From the NCBI GenBank assembly GCA_038380795.1, contig CM076266.1, positions 46,398,425 to 46,462,424 of the forward strand: DNA of 64,000 nt. The letters are read 5' to 3'. Below are positions 1 through 12,359 of this stretch, piece after piece. The position numbers were made by a program, and so were the translations under genes. This DNA is from Pyrocephalus nanus. Lineage: Eukaryota > Chordata > Aves > Passeriformes > Tyrannidae. Every line of letters begins with the position of its first letter. Within the stretch, counting starts at the first letter, position 1. The notes under the pieces are model-generated. The model searched no databases, was not told the origin of the DNA, and saw only the letters and a list, made by a program, of their open reading frames with translations.

Positions 1-1234
1 ACATATCCCAGATTCCACCATCTGTGACCACAGCATCCCAGTCATGTCCCACACAGCTGCTTTTCTTCCCTGGATGCTAGTGCTTTCCCTGAAAGCCCTG
101 CAGGTGTTTGGCCACCCTCACCTGGCAAGCACCATCCATTTCTTCTCCCCAGTCCCTTCCTCCCTCTCCACTCTTCCTCTGCAGCAGGATCTGGTTTCTC
201 CAGTAATTTTAGGCATTATCAGTGTTTGGTAACTTCTTTGCCTGCTGGGGTTATGAACATCTTCCACAAGGCCTTTAAGAGCATCCACCCACAAAGCTGC
301 CAACACATTCAGAACAAATACACCTCACTTTCTCAGGTACGGACTGTACTCTCCAGTTCTTCACTGCTCAGGCTGTGACACTGCCTGTCACTCCAGCTTT
401 CTAAGTTATTCTCCCTGACAGCCATTTCAAAGAGCTTTTTTGTGTTGGTGTTCAACACTGATGTGCTGTTGTAAATATTTCACTGTATTAAAAGCTTGCA
501 GGTGGTTTTCTTTTTATTTTCAGCATTTCCATCCTGTGTCATTTTGATGGGATACTTAAAAAAAGATTGAAGAATTTCTGCTTAACATCTGAGCTTCATT
601 TTTAATTTGTGCCAGGTCAGATTCTGAATTTAAATTAACCTATACATTTCCTTTCTTTCCTTTTTCCCTTAATTTCCCCTTCATCTTCACTCCCATGGGA
701 TAGTAAGACTTTTGCAAAAGCCATTCTAATGCTTTTCTCATCTGTTATCAGTACACTGCCAGAGTTATCACAAAAGCTCATAGAAGAAGGATGAGAAATC
801 AGAAACATCCACTCAGACATCTCTCATTTCTTCTAATGTGTCTCAAAATGCCACAAATTAACACAATCCATCTTGGAGAACTGGTCAGAATGTTGCACTT
901 TCAAAATGTAGTGGCTGTGAGTTTGGTTTGAGTTTTCCATTAGTGTTCCTCATCTTTCAATAAATAAAAAAGCCCAAGGAGAGTTGTTTAGAAAAATTAG
1001 GTTGTGCTCTACTCCCTCTCCCCAAACATTTTTCCCTATTTTGTTGTTGCTAACAGAGAGCAGGAGTGAGACAGCGGGCTCATCCAAGGACTGCACTGCT
1101 GCTGTCACTTGCTCTCTGCCCTCAGACCTGCCCCTCCATTGCTCAGACTGGTGCAAGGGAGATAAAGGTAGCAAGAAGCATCAAAGATTTCTGGGGGTCC
1201 TCTTGGGAGCCCCCTTCCACCTGTCATGGAGCCC
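1..1234. other. Unique non-coding DNA, no gene seen
   Basis: This is AT-rich sequence with T-rich and pyrimidine-rich patches, for example around 640-700. The open frames are short (under about 110 codons), overlap on both strands and resemble no protein family I know. One of them runs into the CR1 tail downstream. I see no repeat family, RNA gene or splice-bounded exon here. Confidence 0.5.
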
Positions 1235-1309
1235 AATCAGCAGTTGGACTTTGATGATCCTTTGTGGGTCCCCTTCCAACTCAGAATATTCTGTGGTTCT
1301 GTGATTTCA
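1235..1309 (+). mobile_element. CR1 LINE, 3'-terminal fragment
   Basis: The sequence reads like the last ~75 bases of an avian CR1: GTTGGACTTTGATGATCC, then GTGGGTCCCCTTCCAACTC, then the terminal octamer-type repeats ATTCTGTG-GTTCTGTG-ATTTCA. CR1 copies are normally 5'-truncated and end in such octamers instead of poly(A), so the orientation is plus. There is no coding potential. The left boundary is uncertain because the preceding ~100 bases could be strongly diverged CR1 3'UTR. Confidence 0.85.
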
Positions 1310-2241
1310 CACACCTTTGCCTTGGTAGAAAGGTAAAAGGAACTGAGTTTTAAACCAACAAGTGGCTTAGGGGAAGAGAAGAAAATTCAGATAAGCTGAA
1401 ATGTACCGATAAGCAGCTTTGGAAAAAAAAGGTTTTAACAAATTTTTCTCCCATGCACTAGTATTGCATTCCAGTCAGCCCATTTAACCACTTGATTGCC
1501 TGACTTCTCGCTACAAAAGCCAATTTGCTCCTGGCTGTGAGTTTGCACTCTTAAAATACTGCTTTAAAAGCCACTTGCACTCTTTAAATAAAAGAAACAG
1601 GAAGGCAGACTGCCTTCTAACTGAACAGGAGAAGTCTGTGTATGCAAAACAGACAATCCTGGAACAAAAGTAAACACCAGCATCAACAGAGCTACCAGAA
1701 GGTGAGTTGATCCATGGGCTTCGGAGGAGTCATTAACACAGCACTTTCTGTCAACCAAAACCCTTTTGAGCTTACCTGGATACTGCTCACAGCAGTCAGC
1801 AAGGCCTTTACACATCCTCTTTTAATTGTGGTGGGTTTTCTGGTATAACAGCTTACCAGCAGGAAACTGTACCACAGACCCTGATGCTGCAGGAGTCCAC
1901 AGCACTGTATGGGAATATCTACTGTACAGTATGGGTATATGGAATGCAACTTGGGTGGAAGCAGTGTTTTGTTCTCCAAAATAGCTTCACTGCTGAAACA
2001 CTGACAGTCTCTGTGAGTTTCAGCTGCTTAAACAACATCTTTATGAGCTTCAAGGGCCAGGGGAAGAAGTCTTTATTTTTGCTTGGCACTAAAATGGCTG
2101 TTAGAGCAAAGCAGACAATCTGTTTGTAATTCTGTTAGTGACATTATATTCTGCATAAAGTTACATGCAAATTAGCTGGCTTGGAGGAGCAGCATGGATG
2201 TGGATGAGGAACTCCATTAATCTTCTTATTCCTTTCCCTGT
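1310..2241. other. Unique non-coding DNA, no gene seen
   Basis: The stretch between the CR1 tail and the LTR is AT-rich, with short open frames on both strands and none recognisable. The last bases before the LTR (2238-2241, CTGT) form half of a small direct repeat flanking that insertion. Confidence 0.5.
2238..2241. repeat. Possible 4-bp target-site duplication, left copy
   Basis: CTGT immediately precedes the TGTG... LTR start and recurs as CTGT at 2691-2694, directly after the ...CACAACA end. A 4-bp duplication would suit a gammaretrovirus-like integrase, but four bases can match by chance. Confidence 0.4.
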
Positions 2242-2690
2242 TGTGCTGGTTTTGGCTGGGGCAGAGTTAATTGTCTTCATAGTGGCTAATGGCTGTGTTT
2301 TGGATTTGTGCTACACATGATAATACAGAGATGTTTTTGTTATTGCTGAGCAGTTCTTACACAGAGCCGAGGCCTTGTCTGCTTTCCATACTGCCACGCT
2401 GGCAAGGAGACAGAGGATACATGGGAAGTTGGGAGGTGATACATCCAGGACAGGTGACCCAAACAGACCAAAGGGGTATTCCAGACCATATGACATCACA
2501 CACAGTATATAAAGCTAGAGGGAAGATGGAAGAAGTGGGGGATGTTTGGAGTGATGGCGTTTGTCTTCCCAAGTAACCTGTCTTTATCTCAACCCAGGAG
2601 TTTTCTAGCTTTCACCCTTTTGATTCTTTCCCCCAGTCCCACTAGTGGGGGTGAGCAAGCAGCTGCAGGGGGCTTGGTTAAACCACAACA
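2242..2690 (+). mobile_element. Endogenous retrovirus solo LTR (avian family), internally deleted
   Basis: This block starts TGTGCTGGTTTTGGCTGGGG and ends AACCACAACA, the TG...CA ends of a retroviral LTR. Its body matches an LTR family I recognise from bird genomes: a purine-rich U3, a TATATAAA box at 2506-2513, GTTTGGAGTGATGGCGTTTG downstream of it, and TCTTTATCTCAACCC near the 3' end. No internal gag, pol or env follows, so it looks like a solo LTR left by LTR-LTR recombination. Compared with the family as I remember it, about 100 bases between AAGTAACC and TGTCTTTATC (junction ~2576-2582) are missing, which would remove much of the R region. Whether it is ERVL- or ERV1-type is not settled. 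Confidence 0.85.
2506..2513 (+). promoter_or_regulatory. LTR TATA box
   Basis: TATATAAA lies at the expected U3/R position of the LTR, about 40 bases before the conserved GGATGTTTGGAGTGATGG segment. It marks the ancestral proviral promoter; no downstream viral genes remain, so any present activity is conjecture. Confidence 0.65.
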
Positions 2691-3257
2691 CTGTACTTCT
2701 TGCAAGGCCCCTGAATGCTGTCCAGCTCAGAAAGCCAGGGAGTTTAATTGTGCCCTTGTAAAAGAAAGTTAAAGAGATGTCAGCACAATGACTGTATCTG
2801 GCAAATTGTGTAGGTACAATTAACATTCAGGCTGTTTGAATATGTGAAGTGTGTGTGGCCTCACTTTATTTCTGGACAAAAACAGGTAACTCAGAAGGCA
2901 TAAGTATTTGTGTCACTCTATAGTAAGTATCTGACTTTAAAGACTTTTTGTTGCCTTGATCTGCACTTTTTGTGTATTTTCAGCTGCACTGGGTCTAACA
3001 AAGCAATTTCCCAGTACTCCTCCCTCTTAGGAGATAGATTCTCAGCTGGATCTTCACCAAAAACAGCAACATCTGGTATTGTATCTACCAGCTTTAGCCC
3101 TTTCCGAGCTCTCTGTGAAGACTCAACTAAATGTCTCATCCTGGGACTTACTCAGGCACTCAGCTCTTGATGAAGGCAGAAACCTCCTTACAAAAAATGA
3201 GAATTTTTTTGTGGAAAAGAGCCTGAGATGGTAGGAGCAGATGACAGGCACATGCAG

Positions 3258-3270
3258 TGATGATGATGAT
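3258..3270. repeat. Short (TGA)n microsatellite
   Basis: Four consecutive TGA units are followed by interrupted units (CAGATGACAATGATGACG) to about 3290. This is ordinary simple sequence. Confidence 0.75.
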
Positions 3271-4659
3271 GCAGATGACAATGATGACGCATTTGGCAAC
3301 AGACTGGCCACGAGGTAGGATAGCTGGAAAGATCCTGGGTTTATTATGTTTTCCACTAGGATTTCGTTACAGACGAAAAGTGCTATGTCCTGCAATTTGG
3401 CTTCCTGTTGTCATTCTTTCCTGAGACTTCATTTGGTATTGCCTTTTTGTCTCTTCCTTTCAATGTCAAGAGTGCAACTTGCTCTCAAGGTCTATAAGTT
3501 CTCCAGTGGGGTTGACATCCCCTGTTGCCTCAGAAGGCTTTACGATCTTCTGCTGCTAACCCTGAAAAAGCCTTTCTTTGGGCTGCAGGTTGCAGTGGTC
3601 CAGGTGACCTCTGGCATACTTTTCTGCCCAAATTATTCCTGGAATCTAAGATGGAGACATTAGGTCCCAACCAAGGAGATGAGAGGTGGATATGTGCTTC
3701 AGTGGCTGAAAGGCCACAGACTCTCTCAGGAAAGTATGATGGATGATTTAATGAATCATTATAAGTGTGTGGGCTCTGTCTTGCAGTGGGTGAGATCTGT
3801 TTCATTCCAGCTTTGTCTCACATTTTAAAGAAGGAAAAAAGTACTCTTCTGGAACTTTTTGTTTATATTTCGCAATAAAATCTTTGACAGCTGAAATAAA
3901 GCCATTCATGGATTTATTCTTCTCAAAAGTACAGACTCAAACTCACAGACAAGTAGAAACTGTGGGAAAAGAAATAGAAGATTTGGACTTACAAGGAAAG
4001 TAAGTGATAAATGACAATGAAGTGGGAAGATGGTGGGCAGGTGACATGGCTTTGAGCATCAAGACTGACAGCCATTTCCCCTCTGTCCATTTTCTACCTC
4101 AGCTGAGCAGAATTCAAATAGAGTAGGAGGAAAGGCCATGACAACACCATTATGTTTAGAGAGCAAGAACCAAGGGTGCTCTCCCACTAGCTGTAATTTT
4201 TCAGTACTCAGGGGACTAGACAGTCCCCATGGCAAAATGTTACACCCGGGCAACTAATTTCTGAAGGCTCATAGAGCACTAATCTGTGTTTCTGGTGCCA
4301 AAAGAGAGCTGATGGGCTCATGAGATGTGGCTTCAAGCAAGACTGTTTTCTGCTTGTGCTTTCACAGCTAGGCTCTGCATCTCCCTCACCTTTCTTTCCC
4401 ATAAGGCAATGTGAGCTTCTGCTTGGCCACAGAGAGGATCATGGAGAGGCCTTTCTGATGCCAGAGAAAGCCTGAAGAAGGAAAAATGTTACAAACTGTA
4501 TATGCTGGGGAAACTCAGATCTGGGAAGGAAGGAAATGAATCACAGAGGAAGAAGTAAGTGGATGATGTGTGTGTTTTAAAGTATATCCTCAATAAGTGA
4601 AAAGGAAAATGTTAAGAACCAGGAATAATGCTTGTGAGCTCTCTTCTGTCTTGTGTTAC

Positions 4660-4694
4660 TATTATACTATGTGTCACTCTTATGCTATGTGTCA
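4660..4694. repeat. Imperfect ~18-bp tandem duplication
   Basis: CTATGTGTCAC occurs twice, 18 bases apart, each preceded by a similar TTAT(A/G) run. The second copy differs by one base in its left half. It looks like a local slippage duplication. Confidence 0.6.
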
Positions 4695-7600
4695 CACCAT
4701 AATAATATGGATATTAGGATGTTATACAATGGGCAAAATATACTGGTGATGTAGGCGATGAAGATAAATGAGGACAAGAAGGAAAATGTCACCTGGAAAT
4801 CAACTCCCTTGATATTGCTGGTATTATACATCCTTCCAGATTCTGTTTTTATCTCTTCAATGATGAAAATGTTTGATTTTTTTAACTTACTGCAAGTTAA
4901 ACTTCCTACATAATTCTAACAATTTAAAGAATTAAAACTTTATCAAAGATGTTCAAGAAAAGCCTTTTTTGTATCTAACTTGTTGTTTCAAGATTTATGC
5001 ACATTAGTTGCAGCTGAATGATGTAACAATTAAAATCTAACAAACACTTATGTCACAAAAACTGCTCAAGAGGCTGTTAATCTTCCTCTCAGCCCTGACC
5101 CTCACATGTCAGAAAATCCCTCTGTCCTTGACTCACTTTGTCCTAGGAGTTTCCCCGGTCATCTCTTCTGGGAATGGTGCCAGCATAGCTGGATGACAGC
5201 TGGAATGGCAGACATCCTGGAGGGCAGCAGAGATAGTGTGCTGGCAGATCTCCACAGGCATTGCCCTTTTAATATTTTTACCCTTATACACTTACACTAA
5301 GCCATGGTAATAAATGCATGGCAAGATTCCCTCCAGCCTATCTGCAGGTGAACAATCTGATTACTGAAGAAAGGTTCATTAGATCATTAGTTCCTGAAAG
5401 GAGATGAGACTTCAGCCTTGCATGCAAAAAGCTGTCTTAGTGAGGAGCAGTTAAATGGAATTGCAGACCTCGTAGCACACAGGCAGGAGAAGCCTGTGCT
5501 ACTGTCCTTGCATGGTGCATTGCAGACTCTTGCTGATTCACAAGCACTATCGGGCATCACAGTCCTACAAACCAGCTCTTCTCATTCCTGCTTGCTAATT
5601 GAACACTGAGCTCACAGATCGGTCTTGGCAAGGCAGTGACTTAGCAAGGGGACCAGACCACCTCCACTGTGTTTCATTATCTGACCGGGAATCCAGAACC
5701 AGGGATGCCATTATTTCATCAAATGGCTGTCAGGGTTTTGCCTGTCCATAGTCTCTTTCTGGGTTGAATGCTATAAGCATTTTTTTAATTGTTTAATTAT
5801 TAAGCTCTTGAAAAAAATGCAGCTTCTACTAAGTCTGTGAAGGGTGCTTGAAAAAGTGAGATGGCTTTATGGAATGAAAAGCCAGATGCAGTGAAGATGT
5901 ATGTTTATAACAGATTTTTTTCACCTAATCATAACAGAGCATTTACATGCAACAAAGCCAGGCTTGATTCATTAACTTCTATTGTTATTGATGAAAGACT
6001 TTAATTTTTTCCTATCTCACACATTTTTATTAATGCTTAAATCAAATATACATTATTTTGTTGTTTCTCAGCTGAAAATGCACGTTCTGGGACCAATTAC
6101 ACTAAAATGTGGTGTGTATTTCTGTTCTAGCAAGCAAATACAGCAAGATCTTTGTGAATATTTTTCCTTGTGGGAGTCTGTTTCAATGCTGGTTACTCAC
6201 TGCTTTCTAAGATACGTGGCTGTAATTACTTGCTTGTCTCTTGATTTACATAGTTTATTTTTAAAAAGATATCTGTTTGGGTTTTTTTCTTTAAGGAAAA
6301 GAAAAATATGACCAGTGAAAACAGGGCTATTTCTTCTGCCTTTGGATTTTCCATCTTTCTCTTTGGAAAAACTGAGAAAAATGGAGAGAAAATTATTTTT
6401 AAAATCAAATTTGAAACCAGTGAAGGCAATGGGTTTTCCTAAGCATTACATTATTATATTTTTCCTTATTTTTAATGAAAATTTTATGGTTTTAATGTTA
6501 TTTTAGTAAAATTAATCATATGGATCCAGTGTTGCAAATCAAGGGTCATCCAAGAAAATATGGACATTATAGATATTCAGAACATTAGGTAAAAACCACT
6601 TTTTCTATCTCCCTCAGCATTCTCAGAAACAGAAATGCTACGTTACCATAAGAAAGTTCCTAATTAACTGGTCATGTTACATTCAGGCTTGATTGCAAAT
6701 TGCACTAGGGAGTACAGTCTGATAATATTTCCAGAGTTACTTTGATGAGTCAAGAGGTCTGGTTAAGATTTGAAAGAAACAGGTGGTCTTCTAAAGGTTT
6801 CTTTTGTTCATCTCATTATTACCTAAAAATCACTTTATATGGAGTCGATTAAATTGGTCAAATGTCCAGATACATTTCAATGCTGTTTTTATAGATAGTG
6901 TTATTATTAACATTATTAATAATAAAAGTAATAATATGGGAAATATCAGTACTAATAATGGAATCAACAAGGCAATTTTACAAATATTATGTCTGGTTCT
7001 ATCTTTGTGCCAGGAAACTTGGCTTACAATAAAGAACCCTGACAAATCAAAATTAGATAAAATCATAATGAAAACAAGGTAAATTACTTGAAATACAACA
7101 GCTTGCTAAATGATATGGTAAATTTTTAATAAATGGAATTTTTAAAAAAAGATTTTTTTTCTCCTAGACAATATTCTTTGGAACTTTTGACCAACTGACC
7201 AAAAAATTGTGTTTTCTTCTAGAAAAATTAATTTTTGTTGAAAGCTAATAATTTTTTGCCTAAACAGGTTGACGTTTTTCAAAAATTCTCTCTGGGAACA
7301 TAAAGAAATTGAACATTCTGAAAAAGTTAAATGTTTTGTGTAAAACAATAGGCCATTTTATACATCAAATTCTATGATTTTTGCAGAGCAGGATATAAAT
7401 CAAATTTGGAATTAATTATTTTTGTCCTTTCAAAGGAAGGATTTAGTTTTGTCTCTGCTACTATTTGTTTGGAACTTTGTTTCACTGGTGTACATTTCTT
7501 TTTCTAATTGCTTTTTGGAATGGAAATATTCCAAATCATAGCATCAGTATGAAATGAACAATGAGATTTCCATCCAGCTCTACACTGGGGCTTGCAATAA

Positions 7601-9005
7601 ACTTGTTATACCAGGAATCAGACTAAATAATCTATACAGGGAAAATACAACTATGTACCTGTAGGTATTTTGTACAGTCCAGGAGAAAGAGTTGCTGATT
7701 TGGAGTTGAAGGGGTTTTTATATATAATTAAAGTTAGGCAATGTTTGAAGGATGTATTTTCTTCAATTATAGTCAAATCCAAGGAGACAATTTTGTAAAG
7801 ATGTATTTGATGGGTTGCCCATGAATTGTTCAGCTGCAGTCTGTAATCAACATTAGACATTTAAGAAAGTACCAATATACTATTTTATTTTATACTAAAT
7901 TTGCTCTTTTTGATACATTCCAAAGAGAAATACCAAGGAAATTTCATAAAGGGTAACACTTAACAACATTCACTGCAAAAGGTATATTAATTAAAATTCT
8001 TTTTAAACAGTAGCTATCTCCAAATGATGCAAGTTGTAAGGACAACAACCTTCAGTGAGTCAAGCCCTGTTGGTCCCTGCTTAACAAATATTCACTGCTG
8101 AAGTGATTTGGTATTCTTGACACTTTCCAGCTATGTAAAGAAGTCCTACATAAATATCAGTCATACTTTACAAGTTGGTGTGAAATATGGGTGTGCTTTT
8201 GAACTTTTTTAGTGTTTAAAATGTAGGTCCAGACTTAGAATCTTTACACAACAGTAATTGCAGAACAGTGCTTGAACTTATTAAATTATCGGAATCGACC
8301 AAGCCCACAGAGAATCACATTACTTTTCCGAGTTTACTCATTCCAGAGAAAGTTCTCGTGCTTGTAGTAATAAAGATGTAGGGGATCCAAAAAGTATTTG
8401 CTGAATCTTTATAATGTATGTCTTGTAAATTACAACAATGCAGCCACATAGAGTATCCCCTGTGTGCTAAGAGCTCTTCGTAACTCAAAGCCATTGAAGT
8501 CAACAGCGTAGTTATTAATTTTTACAATTTCTGTAGGAAGAGGAGAAGCCTCGCAACACATGCAACATCCTATTTCTTTCTCAAGCATTCCATATATATA
8601 TCTAAGATCACAAAAAAGCAGGAGTGGAAGTTATTCTTGTCTTGATAACTCAGGTGCTTTACAATGTATCCTCCAAAGACATCCAAGGTCTGTAGAAAGG
8701 TTTGTACCAACCCTTACCTGCTGGCTGTGAATCAGTCAGACTGATAGACCACCTGCAAACATGTTTGCAAATGTTCACTTTCTTTCCAACAATGAGAAAT
8801 AAGGCTTATATAATTATAATGAGAAAATGCTTTATTACTGCTTCTCATACTTAGATTCACATACACAGGCTAAAATATGAGGAAGAAAAAAAAAAGAAAA
8901 CAAAAGCAAACCCAAAGAGAAGTAGATCTGGTACATTTTTTCAAGCTGAGAATTTGTTCAGAGTAAAGAGCAGAGCTGAAGTGCAGAGCAGCATTAGAAG
9001 AGGAC

Positions 9006-9030
9006 AGAGTAGAGTAGAGTAGAGTAGAGT
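9006..9030. repeat. (AGAGT)5 pentanucleotide microsatellite
   Basis: Five perfect AGAGT units are followed by degenerate GGGAGTGAAGTAGAGGG. This is a potentially polymorphic short tandem repeat. Confidence 0.9.
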
Positions 9031-12000
9031 GGGAGTGAAGTAGAGGGAGAGCCAGTGTACACTTTCCTTTCCTTCAGGATTAGCTGAATGGGACTACTGT
9101 GGGAAACAGCTGTGGTCAGTGAATAAAGAATCTTCTCCAGAGGCTTTGATTGGCTCTTACTGGAGACTGTCCTACTGTAAGAAGAGGGAAGGACTGTTTC
9201 CACAACGAACACACTGTGGTCCAAGGAGGTAACAATAAATTTTCCTCCACTTCAAAAAAAACCATGCACTAGAAATATGCTGAGATAGTGGAAGGACTTT
9301 TCACACTGCTCTTAAAAGGAAAAACCTAGTTAGGAAGATCTTACAGGACCCACAGTGTCTCAGTCTTGGTGCTCTCATTACATACCATAACAGAAATGAA
9401 AAAGGCCATGGCTCTTACTCTGACTCATCATCTGCAAAGTAATTGCATCTCCCAGATTCGATTCCAGGTTGGTGGACTGAGTTCATACAATTGGTCGATT
9501 CCTGGGGTACTTTACAGGCAGGGAGTTCCTTCTCCATCTGAATGCAGATGGTAGGATCAAAATAAATGTTCAGTTTATCACTGTCTTTTGTATTAACACT
9601 TGTAACTAATGAGCAGAATAAGCATACACAAATGCCTCTGTAGATGCACACATAATGTATAACTGAATTAAAGGGCATAATTTATCTTCAGTTCCTCTTT
9701 TTTGCCTCTCATCTTGAATATCTGACAACCTGAAATAGTGATAAATGAAAACACTAAATACTACATGGTATAAGAATCAGGAGCGATCTATCCTAATTCT
9801 CTTCAGCCAGCTAAAAACCTAATTTTAAATAAGAACTTCTCCCTTGATCCTTTGAAGTAACTTCAATTATGTCTTTTTGGGCCATGACTAAATTTAGCCC
9901 TTGAAAATTCAATAAGCTCTATTGGCACAAACTAACTCCCAGACTCCCATGAATCTAGAGGGCCTCAGTTTCTCAGTGGTGCAGCTAAATGTGCAGTTGA
10001 AAGCCTTAGACTTAGATCAAAGTGTTCAATTGCAATTCACTCAACAGGACTAATCCCATTTATGTCATTTGTATGAAGATCCTCCCTTGTTTTGACCAAA
10101 GTCATCCATCATTCTGGATGTCGTTTTGCAAGTCTTATACCTGCACTGAAACAGGAATAAATAACCTGAGGCACAGGGGGAAAGATTCCAATCAATGACA
10201 GGATAGTCAGAGACAGGAAACAGACAGTTTTCATGTCAAATAGCCAATGAATTCTACAAAGTTATGTACATCTTCTAGATCTTTACAGAGCCCAAAGGAG
10301 TAATGGTCTTAGTGCTTCTCAACGCAGGGGAAAAAATAGCTCCCATATATTTCCATCCATCTTTTCTGCCACAGCTTAGGGACCAGATTCTCAGTCAGTG
10401 TAGGCTGAAAATATCCACTAGCACTGAATCTGAACCCTTTATGGGAAGCTGAGAACTGTCTCCAGCTCTCACCTGTAAAACTTCAGCTTCCTCTTTTTAC
10501 TTTGTATCACGGCTTACATTTTTATTTCTTTGCCTCTGATCAAAAACTATCTACTTATCAAAGAAGCATGGAAGTTGGAGGATTTTCAAATAGCATCCCA
10601 TGGGAGAACAAAGAGTGGCATTCAAAAAAGGCAAGACAATAAAGTTATTTCAACAAGAAGTTGAACAACAGGCTTCCAACAGGGAGTACTAAAAGACTCA
10701 TCACACCAGAACATGTCTTTGTCAGCTGGCTTCATAAGCAATGACAATTTCAGGTTGGAATATTTGATCAGCTCTGTCTCTTTTATTGAATTCATGGGGC
10801 AACTGATCTCTTACTACTTATATCAAAAGGAACAAACACATCTCTAGATCACACGAGGAATGGGGGACAAGAAACATTTCACTCGTAATTTTGTGTTCTT
10901 TTCCATCTTTTATCTTCCATTTCCAAAGATATGTCATCAAGGAAAAAGCATGTCAGAACTGCATTTTGTGACATATGCAATGTCAGCTTTGCTTTGCCTT
11001 TCAAAACTACTTCCAGGATCTCAGTTGCTTCCAAGAACCACTACACTTATATGGGGAACTGATCTTGCCTTCAGATGTCTGTGTCCCGGCTCACGAAGAG
11101 ATAAACCAGAAAGAGGAAACAAGATTTCTACGTACTTTTTTCCCTTGTTGACCTCTAATCTCAGGGGTTGATTTTTTTTTTAATTATTATTTTTGTTAAT
11201 GCATTTAAAGCTGTACAGGCTTTCTGTTGCAGCCTGCTGAGACATTTCCACTGCCTTCATCAGTCACAGAATCTCCACCGGTGACCCCTCTTCTTCTGAA
11301 CTGCAATGGCCAGCTTCAGTGTGCCCTGCTTTCCTTCTAATCCCAGACAAGTGTTTGCATACCACACTGATGTCTTCATTTCTAGCCTTGCCCCCTCCAT
11401 ATACATCTTCATTCCTCACCACAACACATGCTGCCTTTAATCTTGCTCAGCTGACCTGCTGAGTGGTCAGCTTTTCCAGAGGCCAAGTACAATAGTGTGA
11501 GTCAACTCCCAAGTCATAAATGCAGCTCATCCCGAGTCGGTTCAGAGGACCAGAGCAACACCATGCACTGTGTTTGTTGAGGAAAGGATCTGGTATCTGG
11601 GAGGGAGGCAGCCTGTCATACTCTTCCATGTGAACTATCTGAGGGATGCCACGTGAACCTGCATGTCCCAGCAGTCAGTGAGACTGATTTGCAAATGTCA
11701 GTGCTACACCAAGGGCACCACTAACACTACGTAGTTTAGATTTCAGGCTGCTTTCAGATGCTTGAATCCTTTTCTGACTACATATGAAGATGTTTCAGTT
11801 CAGAAAAATGCCCCCAGGCAAGCCACAAAATGTATGACTGTGAGAACAACACTTTGAATTTTTCTTGATCAGAGGTCTTTCATTTGTAACTCCGAACTTT
11901 TACATTCACTGTCCTCCTCAGCTGTGGATCAAATCAGTGCATTTGCTGTGAAGCAATTCCTCTGGAAAGAACAGCTCTAATTTAGAGTAGTTGGTTTCAT

Positions 12001-12337
12001 AGGAAATTATTCTGCTTAAAAGAAAACCATAATAAAGTACAATTTATGTATGCTATAATAAAGACAAGAATTTCTCAAGCACACATAATTTTTAACACTA
12101 TATGCAAGCTAATTACTGTTATAGAAGTATAAAATTGCTTCTCAGGCTCCAGAGAGCAGTTTAATCAAATGTGCTAAATTATAAAGAAAATATTTGTTGC
12201 AAAACCCACAAAAGTTATTATCAAGGCATTAGTGTCACTGTTTATCATCAAGGCTGAAGAAGAGGTGTTTTGTAGCGTATTTCTCCACTATCAAAGAGTG
12301 TCTCTGTGTTTGAATTCAGTTGAGACATGAAAGTGCT

Positions 12338-12359
12338 ATTCCTGAACGTAATCAGGAAT
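12338..12359. repeat. Inverted repeat, 8-bp arms, 6-bp centre
   Basis: ATTCCTGA and TCAGGAAT flank ACGTAA, and both arms are perfect. The dyad could be a dimeric factor-binding site; such an arrangement can also arise by chance in DNA of this length. Confidence 0.6.

Larger units (their letters stand above)
2691..9005. other. Unique non-coding DNA with simple repeats only
   Basis: No recognisable interspersed repeat is present. Simple structure includes a (TGA)n patch at 3258-3270 with degenerate copies to about 3290, an 18-bp imperfect tandem duplication around 4660-4694, and very AT-rich stretches near 6890-7150. Open frames are all short and unrecognised. Confidence 0.5.
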
